In this document: positions 1 to 10,085 of the stretch, piece after piece
Layout of the letters: every line of letters begins with the position of its first letter
Numbering within the stretch: position 1 is the first letter of the stretch
From: Hydractinia symbiolongicarpus
Lineage: Eukaryota; Cnidaria; Hydrozoa; Anthoathecata; Hydractiniidae
Length of the DNA: 64,000 nucleotides
Reading direction: 5' to 3'
Assembly: GCF_029227915.1 (NCBI RefSeq)
Contig: NC_079884.1
Coordinates: forward strand, 30,196,001-30,260,000
The notes under the pieces: generated by a model
What the model was told of the DNA's origin: nothing
Database searches by the model: none
What the model saw: the letters and a program-made list of their open reading frames with translations, nothing else
Position numbers and translations under genes: made by a program

Positions 1-234
1 GCATATAGTTTCCGTGCATCAAGTTCTCTTGAAAGGTGCAGAACTCGCACCACAAAGCATGGTCTATTAAGCGCATCTTATATTGATTCTAAATTATGGG
101 AGAAGCTTCCAAACTCTGTCCGAAATGCCCCTTCGTTGTCTTTATTCCATCACGGGCTAAACACCATTCCGTTTATTCAGTGCAGTTGTCGTCTCTGTGC
201 CACATATATTTGTAACGTAGGATATACGAATTAG
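1..234 (+). CDS. LINE A ORF2 C-terminus (partial, 77 codons)
   Basis: This is the C-terminal tail of a retrotransposon endonuclease/reverse transcriptase polyprotein. It is open from the first base of the window to the TAG at 232-234. The end contains a Cys-rich stretch (CSCRLC) followed by a short hydrophobic tail, as is common at the C-terminus of CR1/Jockey-type ORF2 proteins. The residues equal the last 77 of the frame ending at 12941. The catalytic domains lie upstream of the window, so nothing can be said about whether this copy is intact. Confidence 0.85.
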   Translation, partial: AYSFRASSSLERCRTRTTKHGLLSASYIDSKLWEKLPNSVRNAPSLSLFHHGLNTIPFIQCSCRLCATYICNVGYTN

Positions 235-389
235 CTTCTTCTTATTATAATATAAATCTCCTATTTTTTTAAAAACTTTATTTTAGGACAGTCGATTTTA
301 ATTAGCCCAAGGCTAACAAATTTTTTTTTTTTTTTTTAATGTATCTAGCATGTTTTATTGTATATTGTATATCGACTTTAAAGAAAGAA

Positions 390-424
<35 letters not shown>
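1..424 (+). mobile_element. LINE family A, 3' end (5' part outside the window)
   Basis: This is the terminal part of a CR1/Jockey-like non-LTR retrotransposon. It holds the last codons of the endonuclease/reverse transcriptase frame, a 3' UTR and an (AAAT)n tail. The stretch matches 12708-13127 base for base by eye, except for one extra AAAT unit in the tail. The 3' UTR carries a small hairpin at 302-316 (arms TTAGCC and GGCTAA, loop CAA) and a run of 17 T at 321-337. The satellite that follows is the same monomer variant as after the second copy. Both are therefore probably copies of one insertion that was duplicated with its flanks, not two independent insertions. Confidence 0.93.
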
Positions 425-1165
425 GAGGTTTCATCGCCGGCAAACGAAAACCCGCGATTTCCCGTAAATCCCGGACTCGGCCCGTATAGTCAAATGTATA
501 CAAAGAAAGTACCCAGGGAGTAAACTCATTTCCCGAACGATTTTTTAAATTATTTTTTCACCACTGAAACGCATGAGACTTGTAGGTTTCAAAAATGTTT
601 TCATTTTTGATGAGACGCTTAATGAAAGGGGTTTAATCGCCGGCAATCAAAAACCCGCGATTTCCCGTAAATCCCGGGCTTGGCCCGTATAGTCGAATGT
701 ATACAAAGAAAGTACCCAGGGAGTAACTCATTTCCCGAACAATTTTTTAAATTATTTTTTCACCACTAAAACGCATGAGACTTGTAGGTTTCAAAAATGT
801 TTTCATTTTTGATGAGACGCTTAATGAAAGGGGTTTAATCGCCGGCAAACAAAAACCCGCGATTTCCCGTAAATCCCGGGCTTGGCCCGAATAGTCGAAT
901 GTATACAAAGAAAGTACCCAGGGAGTAACTCATTTCCCGAACAATTTTTTAAATTACTTTTTCACCACTAAAACGCATGAGACTTGTAGGTTTCAAAAAT
1001 GTTTTCATTTTTAATGAGACGCTTAATGAAAGAGGTTTCATCGCCGGCAAACGAAAACCCGCGATTTCCCGTAAATCCCGGGCTTGGCCCGTATAGTCGA
1101 ATGTATACAAAGAAAGTACCCTGTGAGTAAACTCATTTCCAGAACGATTTTTTAAATTATTTTTT

Positions 1166-4100
1166 CATCACTAAAACGCATAAGACTTGTAGTTTTCAAA
1201 AATGTTTTGATTTTTGATGAGACGCTTAATGAAAGGGGTTTAATCGCCGGCAAACAAAAACCCGCGATTTCCCGTAAATCCCGGGCTTGGCCCGTATAGT
1301 CGAATGTATACAAAGAAAGTACTCAGGGAGTAACTCTTTTCCCGAACAACTTTTTAAATTATTTTTTCACCACTAAAACGCATGAGACTTGTAGGTTTCA
1401 AAAATGTTTTCATTTTTGATGAGACGCTTAATGAAAGGGGTTTAATCGCCGGCAATCAAAAACCCGCGATTTCCCGTAAATCCCGGGCTTGGCCCGTATA
1501 GTCGAATGTATACAAAGAAAGTACCCAGGGAGTAACTCATTTCCCGAACAATTTTTTAAATTATTTTTTCACCACTAAAACGCATGAGACTTGTAGGTTT
1601 CAAAAATGTTTTCATTTTTGATGAGACGCTTAATGAAAGGGGTTTAATCGCCGGCAAACAAAAACCCGCGATTTCCCGTAAATCCCGGGCTTGGCCCGAA
1701 TAGTCGAATGTATACAAAGAAAGTACCCAGGGAGTAACTCATTTCCCGAACAATTTTTTAAATTACTTTTTCACCACTAAAACGCATGAGACTTGTAGGT
1801 TTCAAAAATGTTTTCATTTTTAATGAGACGCTTAATGAAAGAGGTTTCATCGCCGGCAAACAAAAACCCGCGATTTCCCGTAAATCCCGGGCTTCGCCCG
1901 TATAGTCGAATGTATACAAAGAAAGTACCCTGTGAGTAAACTCATTTCCAGAACGATTTTTTAAATTACTTTTTCACCACTAAAACGCAAAGACTTGTAG
2001 TTTTCAAAAATGTTTTCATTTTTGATGAGACGGAAAGGGGTTTAATTGCCGGCAAACAAAAACCCGCGATTTCCCGTAAATCCCGGGCTTGGCCCGTATA
2101 GTCGAATGTATACAAAGAAAGTACCCAGGGAGTAACTCATTTCCCGAACAATTTTTTAAATTACTTTTTCACCACTAAAACGCATGAGACTTGTAGGTTT
2201 CAAAAATGTTTTCATTTTTGATGAGACGCTTAATGAAAGAGGTTTCATCGCCGGCAAACGAAAACCCGCGATTTCCCGCAAATCCCGGGCTTGGCCCGTA
2301 TAGTCGAATGTATACAAAGAAAGTAACCTTTGAGTAAACTCATTTCCAGAACGATTTTTTAAATTATTTTTTCACCACTAAAACGCATAAGACTTGTAGT
2401 TTTCAAAAATGTTTTCATTTTTGAAGAGACGCTTAATGAAAGGGGTTTAATCGCCTGCAAACAAAAACCCGCGATTTACCGTAAATCCCGGGCTTGGCCC
2501 GTATAGTCGAATGTATACAAAGAAAGTACCCAGGGAGTAACTCATTTCCCGAACAATTTTTTAAATTATTTTTTCACCACTAAAACGCATGAGACTTGTA
2601 GGTTTCAAAAATGTTTTCATTTTTGATGAGACGCCTAATGAAAGGGGTTTAATCGCCGGCAATCAAAAACCCGCGATTTCCCGTAAATCCCGGGCTTGGC
2701 CCGTATAGTCGAATGTATACAAAGAAAGTACCCAGGGAGTAACTCATTTCCCGAACAATTTTTTAAATTATTTTTTCACCACTAAAACGCATGAGACTTG
2801 TAGGTTTCAAAAATGTTTTCATTTTTGATGAGACGCTTAATGAAAGAGGTTTTACCGCCGGCAAACGAAAACCCGCGATTTCCCGTAAATCCCGGGCTTG
2901 GCCCGTATAGTCGAATGTATACAAAGAAAGTACCCAGGGAGTAACTCATTTCCCGAACAATTTTTTAAATTTTTTTTTCACCACTAAAACGCATGAGACT
3001 TGTAGGTTTCAAAAATGTTTTCATTTTTGATGAGACGCTAAATGAAAGAGGTTTCACCGCCGGCAAACGAAAACCCGCGATTTCCCGTAAATCCCGGGCT
3101 TGGCCCGTATAGTCGAATGTATACAAATAAAGTACCCTGTGAGTAAACTCATTTCCAGAACGATTTTTTAAATTATTTTTTTACCACTAAAACGCATAAG
3201 ACTTGTAGTTTGCAAAAATGTTTTCATTTTTGATGAGACGCTGAATAAAAGAATTTTAATTGCCGGCAAACGAAAACCCGCGATTTCCCGTAAATCCCGG
3301 GCTTGGCCCGTATAGTCAAAAGCATACAAAGAAGGTACCCAGGGAGTAAACACATTTTCCGAACGATTTTTTAAATTATTTCTTCACCACTAAAACGCAT
3401 GAGACTTGTAGGTTTCAAAAATGTTTTCATTTTTGATGAGACGCTTAATGAAAGGGGTTTAATCGCCGGCAATCAAAAACCCGCGATTTCCCGTAAATCC
3501 CGGGCTTGGCCGTATAGTTGAATGTATACAAAGAAAGTACCCAGGGAGTAACTCATTTCCCGAACAATTTTTTAAATTATTTTTTCACCACTAAAACGCA
3601 TGAGACTTGTAGGTTTCAAAAATGTTTTCATTTTTGATGAGACGCTTAATGTAAGAGGTTTCATCGCCGGCAAACGAAAACCCGCGATTTCCCGTAAATC
3701 CCGGACTCGGCCCGTATAGTCAAATGTATACAAAGAAAGTACCCAGGGAGTAAACTCATTTCCCGAACGATTTTTTAAATTATTTTTTCACCACTGAAAC
3801 GCATGAGACTTGTAGTTTTCAGAAATGTTTTCATTTTTGATGAGACGCTGAATAAAGGACGTTTAATCGCCGGTAAACGAAAACCCGCGATTTCCCGTAA
3901 ATCCCGGACTCAGCCCGTATAGTCAAAAGTATACAAAGAAAGTACCCAGGGACTAAACTCATTTCCCGAACGATTTTTTAAATTATTTTTTCGTTACTAT
4001 AACGCATGAGACTTGTAGTTTTCAGAAATGTTTTCATTTTTGATGAGACGTTTAATGAAAGTGGTTTAATCGCCGGCAAACAAAAACCCGCGATTTCCCG

Positions 4101-6629
4101 TAAATCCCGGGCTTGGCCCGTACAGTCTAATGTACACAAGGAAAGTACCCAGGAAGTAAACTCATTTCCCGAACGATTTTTTAAATTATTTTTTCACCAC
4201 TAAAACGCATGAGAATTGTAGTTTTCAAAAATGTTTTCATTTTTGATAGGACGCTTTAAGAAAGGAGTTTAATCGCCGGCAAACGAAAACCCGCGATTTC
4301 CCGTAAATCCCGGGCTTGGCCCGTATAGTCGAATGTATACAAAGAAAGTACCCTGTAAGTAAACTCATTTCCAGAACGATTTTTTAAATTATTTTTTCAC
4401 CACTAAAACGCATAAGACTTGTAGCTATCAAAAATGTTTTCATTTTTGAAGAGACGCTTAATGAAAGTGGTATAATCGCCTGCAAACAAAAACCCGCGAT
4501 TTCCCGTAAATCCCGGGCTTGGCCCGTATAGTCGAATGTATACAAAGAAAGTACCCAGGGAGTAACTCATTTCCCGAACAATTTTTTAAATTATTTTTTT
4601 CACCACTAAAACGCGTGAGACTTGTAGGTTTCAAAAATGTTTTCATTTTTGATGAGACGCCTAATGAAAGGGGTTTAATCGCCGGCAATCAAAAACCCGC
4701 GATTTCCTGTAAATCCCGGGCTTGGCCCGTATAGTCGAATGTATACAAAGAAAGTACCCAGGGAGTAACTCATTTCCCGAACAATTTTTTAAATTATTTT
4801 TTCACCACTAAAACGCATGAGACTTGTAGGTTTCAAAAATGTTTTCATTTTTGATGAGACGCTTAATGAAAGAGGTTTCACCGCCGGCAAACGAAAACCC
4901 GCGATTTCCCGTAAATCCCGGGCTTGGCCCGTATAGTCGAATGTATACAAAGAAAGTACCCTGTGAGTAAACTCATTTCCAGAACGATTTTTTAAATTAT
5001 TTTTTTACCACTAAAACGCATAAGACTTGTAGTTTGCAAAAATGTTTTCATTTTTGATGAGACGCTGAATAAAAGAATTTTAATTGCCGGCAAACGAAAA
5101 CCCGCGATTTCCCGTAAATCCCGGGCTTGGCCCGTATAGTCAAAAGCATACAAAGAAAGTACCCAGGGAGTAAACACATTTTCCGAACGATTTTTTTAAT
5201 TATTTCTTCACCACTAAAACGCATGAGACTTGTAGTTTTTAAAAGTGTTTTCATTTTTGATGAGACGCTGAATAAAAGAATTTTAAATGCCGGCAAACGA
5301 AAACCCGCGATTTCCCGTAAATCCCGGGCTTGGCCCGTATAGTCAAAAGCATACAAAGAAAGTACCCAGGGAGTAAACACATTTTCCGAACGATTTTTTA
5401 AATTATTTCTTCACCACTAAAACGCATGAGACTTGTAGTTTTTAAAAGTGTTTTCATTTTTGATGAGACGCTGAATAAAAGAATTTTAATTGCCGGCAAA
5501 CGAAAACCCGCGATTTCCCGTAAATCCCGGGCTTGGCCCGTATAGTCAAAAGCATACAAAGAAAGTACCCAGGGAGTAAACACATTTTCCGAACGATTTT
5601 TTAAATTATTTTTTCACCAATAAAACGCATGAGACTTGTAGTTTTCAAAAATGTTTTCATTTTTGATGAGACGCTTACTAAAAGACGTTTAATCGCCGGC
5701 AAACGAAAACCCGCGATTTCCCGTAAATCCCAGTCTTGGCCCGTATAGTCGAATGTATACAAAAAAAGTACCCTGCGTGTAAACTCATTTCCAGAACGAT
5801 TTTTTAAATTATTTTTTCACCACTAAAACGCATAAGACTTGTAGTTTTCAAAAATGTTTTCATTTTTGATGGGACGCTTAATGAAAGGGGTTTAATCGCC
5901 GGCAAACAAAAACCCGCGATTTCCCGTAAATCCCGGGCTTGGCCCGTATAGTCGAATGTATACAAAGAAAGTACCCTGTGAGTAAACTCATTTCCAGAAC
6001 GATTTTTTAAATTATTTTTTTACCACTAAAACGCATAAGACTTGTAGTTTGCAAAAATGTTTTCATTTTTGATGAGACGCTGAATAAAAGAATTTTAATT
6101 GCCGGCAAACGAAAACCCGCGATTTCCCGTAAATCACGGGCTTGGCCCGTATAGTCAAAAGCATACAAAGAAAGTACCCAGGGAGTAAACACATTTTCCG
6201 AACGATTTTTTAAATTATTTCTTCACCACTAAAACGCATGAGACTTGTAGTTTTTAAAAGTGTTTTCATTTTTGATGAGACGCTGAATAAAAGAATTTTA
6301 ATTGCCGGCAAACGAAAACCCGCGATTTCCCGTAAATCCCGGGCTTGGCCCGTATAGTCAAAAGCATACAAAGAAAGTACCCAGGGAGTAAACACATTTT
6401 CCGAACGATTTTTTAAATTATTTCTTCACCACTAAAACGCATGAGACTTGTAGTTTTTAAAAGTGTTTTCATTTTTGATGAGACGCTTAATAAAAGACGT
6501 TTAATCGCCGGCAAACGAAAACCCGCGATTTCCCGTAAATCCCAGTCTTGGCCCGTATAGTCGAATGTATACAAAGAAAGTACCCTGCGAGTAAACTCAT
6601 TTCCAGAACGATTTTTTAAATTATTTTTT
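1166..6629 (+). repeat. Higher-order repeat, copy 1 (5464-bp unit)
   Basis: This block of about 27 monomers recurs at offset 12703 (13869-19332) and again 5464 bp later (19333-24796). The phase is set on a diagnostic TTCATCAC variant at 1165-1172, followed 40 bp later by TGTTTTGATT. Further private markers recur at the same offsets: a monomer with two short deletions at 1986-2040, a ctaTCAAAAATG variant near 4424, and AATCCCAGTCTTGG variants near 5730 and 6540. In this copy the block is not followed by a second one; the array continues with other monomer variants after about 6630. Confidence 0.88.
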
Positions 6630-9240
6630 CACCACTAAAACGCATAAGACTTGTAGTTTTCAAAAATGTTTTCATTTTTGATGGGACGCTTAATGAAAGG
6701 GGTTTAATCGCCGGCAATCAAAAACCCGCGATTTCCCGTAAATCCCGGGCTTGGCCCGTCTAGTCGAATGTATACAAAGAAAGTACCCAGGGAGTAACTC
6801 ATTTCCCGAACAAGTTTTTAAATTATTTTTTTACCACTAAAACGCATAAGACTTGTAGTTTGCAAAAATGTTTTCATTTTTGATGAGACGCTGAATAAAA
6901 GAATTTTAATTGCCGGCAAACGAAAACCCGCGATTTCCCGTAAATCCCGGGCTTGGCCCGTATAGTCAAAAGCATACAAAGAAAGTACCCAGGGAGTAAA
7001 CACATTTTCCGAACGATTTTTTAAATTATTTCTTCTCCACTAAAACGCATGAGACTTGTAGTTTTTAAAAGTGTTTTCATTTTTGATGAGACGCTGAATA
7101 AAAGAAGTTTAATCGCCGGCAAACGAAAACCCGCGATTTCCCGTAAATCCCGGGCTTGGCCCGTATAGTTGAATGTATCTAAAGAAAGTACCCAGGGAGT
7201 AAACTCATTTCCCGAACGATTTTTTAAATTATTTTTTCACCACTAAAACGCATGAGAATTGTAGTTTTCAAAAATGTTTTCATTTTTGATAGGACGCTTT
7301 AAGAAAGGAGTTTAATCGCCGGCAAACGAAAACCCGCGATTTCCCGTAAATCCCGGGCTTGGCCCGTATAGTCGAATGTATACAAAGAAAGTACCCTGTA
7401 AGTAAACTCATTTCCAGAACGATTTTTTAAATTATTTTTTCACCACTAAAACGCATAAGACTTGTAGTTTTCAAAAATGTTTTCATTTTTGATGAGACGC
7501 TTAATGAAAGGGGTTTAATCGCCGGCAAACAAAAACCCGCGATTTCCCGTAAATTCTGGGCTTGGCCCGTATAGACGAATGTATACAAAGAAAGTACTCA
7601 GGGAGTAACTCTTTTCCCGAACAACTTTTTAAATTATTTTTTCACCACTAAAACGCATGAGACTTGTAGGTTTCAAAAATGTTTTCATTTTTGATGAGAC
7701 GCTTAATGAAAGGGGTTTAATCGCCGGCAATCAAAAACCCGCGATTTCCCGTAAATCCCGGGCTTGGCCCGTATAGTCGAATGTATACAAAGAAAGTACC
7801 CAGGGAGTAACTCATTTCCTGAACAATTTTTTAAATTATTTTTTCACCACTAAAACGCATGAGACTTGTAGGTTTCACAAATGTTTTCATTTTTGATGAG
7901 ACGCTTAATGTAAGAGGTTTCATCGCCGGCAAACGAAAACCCGCGATTTCCCGTAAATCCCGGACTCGGCCCGTATAGTCAAATGTATACAAAGAAAGTA
8001 CCCAGGGAGTAAACTCATTTCCCGAACGATTTTTTAAATTATTTTTTCACCACTGAAACGCATGAGACTTGTAATTTTAAGAAATGTTTTCATTTTTGAT
8101 GAGACGCTGAAAAAAGGACGTTTAATCGCCGGTAAACGAAAACCCGCGATTTCCCGTAAATCCCGGACTAAGCCCTTATAGTCAAAAGCATACAAAGAAA
8201 GTACCCAGGGACTAAACTCATTTGCCGAACGATTTTTTAAATTATTTTTTCACCACTAAAACGCATGAGAATTGTAGGTTTCAAAAATGTTTTCATTTTT
8301 GAAGAGACGCTTAATGAAAGGGGTTTAATCGCCTGCAAACAAAAACCCGCGATTTCCCGTAAATCCCGGGCTTGGCCCGTATAGTCGAATGTATACAAAG
8401 AAAGTACCCAGGGAGTAACTCATTTCCCGAACAATTTTTTAAATTATTTTTTCACCACTAAAACGCATGAGACTTGTAGGTTTCAAAAATGTTTTCATTT
8501 TTGATGAGACGCCTAATGAAAGGGGTTTAATCGCCGGCAATCAAAAACCCGCGATTTCCCGTAAATCCCGGGCTTGGCCCGTCTAGTCGAATGTATACAA
8601 AGAAAGTACCCAGGGAGTAACTCATTTCCCGAACAAGTTTTTAAATTATTTTTTTACCACTAAAACTCATAAGACTTGTAGTTTGCAAAAATGTTTTCAT
8701 TTTTGATGAGACGCTGAATAAAAGAATTTTAATTGCCGGCAAACGAAAACCCGCGATTTCCCGTAAATCCCGGGCTTGGCCCGTATAGTCAAAAGCATAC
8801 AAAGAAAGTACCCAGGGAGTAAACACATTTTCCGAACGATTTTTTAAATTATTTCTTCACCACTAAAACGCATGAGACTTGTAGTTTTTAAAAGTGTTTT
8901 CATTTTTGATGAGACGCTGAATAAAAGAAGTTTAATCGCCGGCAAACGAAAACCCGCGATTTCCCGTAAATCCCGGGCTTGGCCCGTATAGTTGAATGTA
9001 TCTAAAGAAAGTACCCAGGGAGTAAACTCATTTCCCGAACGATTTTTTAAATTATTTTTTCACCACTAAAACGCATGAGACTTGTAGTTTTCAAAAATGT
9101 TTTCATTTTTGATGAGACGCTTAATGAAAGGGGTTTAATCGCCGGCAATCAAAAACCCGCGATTTCCCGTAAATCCCGGGCTTGGCCCGTATAGTCTAAT
9201 GTATACAAAGAAAGTACCCAGGGAGTAACTCATTTCCCGA

Positions 9241-9442
9241 ACAATTTTTTAAATTATTTTTTCACCACTAAAACGCATGAGACTTGTAGGTTTCAAAAAT
9301 GTTTTCATTTTTGATGAGACGCTTAATGAAAGGGGTTTAATCGCCGGCAAACAAAAACCCGCGATTTCCCGTAAATCCCGGGCTTGGCCCGTATAGTCGA
9401 ATGTATACAAAGAAAGTACCCAGGGAGTAACTCATTTCCCGA
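9241..9442 (+). repeat. Representative satellite monomer with its dyads
   Basis: One 202-bp unit shown as reference. It holds a hairpin-capable dyad at 9293-9314 (arms TCAAAAATG and CATTTTTGA around four T). Further on come the palindrome GCCGGC, the short dyad GATTT-cccgt-AAATC, the dyad CGGGC-ttg-GCCCG, and the palindrome GTATAC. Most CpGs sit in a stretch of about 65 bp (GCCGGC through GTCGAATG). The AAAAGTG subtype loses part of the left arm of the first dyad; the GCAAAAATG subtype shortens it by one pair. Confidence 0.85.
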
Positions 9443-10085
9443 ACAATTTTTTAAATTACTTTTTCACCACTAAAACGCATGAGACTTGTAGGTTTCAAAA
9501 ATGTTTTCATTTTTGATGAGACGCTTAATGAAAGAGGTTTCATCGCCGGCAAACGAAAACCCGCGATTTCCCGTAAATCCCGGGCTTGGCCCGTATAGTC
9601 GAATGTATACAAAGAAAGTACCCCGTGAGTAAACTCATTTCCAGAACGATTTTTTAAATTATTTTTTCACCACTAAAACGCATAAGACTTGTAGTTTTCA
9701 AAAATGTTTTCATTTTTGATGAGACGCTTAATGAAAGGGGTTTAATCGCCGGCAAACAAAAACCCGCGATTTCCCGTAAATCCCGGGCTTGGCCCGTATA
9801 GTCGAATGTATACAAAGAAAGTACTCAGGAAGTAACTCTTTTCCCGAACAACTTTTTAAATTATTTTTTCACCACTAAAACGCATGAGACTTGTAGGTTT
9901 CAAAAATGTTTTCATTTTTGATGAGACGCTTAATGAAAGGGGTTTAATCGCCGGCAATCAAAAACCCGCGATTTCCCGTAAATCCCGGGCTTGGCCCGTA
10001 TAGTCGAATGTATACAAAGAAAGTACCCAGGGAGTAACTCATTTCCCGAACAATTTTTTAAATTATTTTTTCACCACTAAAACGC

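Noticed and set aside
388-424. AAAT microsatellite as a separate feature
   Set aside because: It is the 3' tail of LINE A and recurs at the same place in the second copy.
3168-3353. Recurrent 61-codon open frame on the minus strand of many forward monomers, as here, and on the plus strand of reversed ones
   Set aside because: It repeats with the satellite period, ends at repeat boundaries, and the 202/203-bp period is not a multiple of three, so it cannot extend in tandem. Variation does not look protein-preserving. Treated as a by-product of the repeat.
5048-5380. 110-codon open frame spanning two monomers (also near 17751 and 23215)
   Set aside because: It exists only because a T-run variant (CGATTTTTTTAATT) brings two monomer frames into register, and it is copied with the higher-order unit. 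No known domain.
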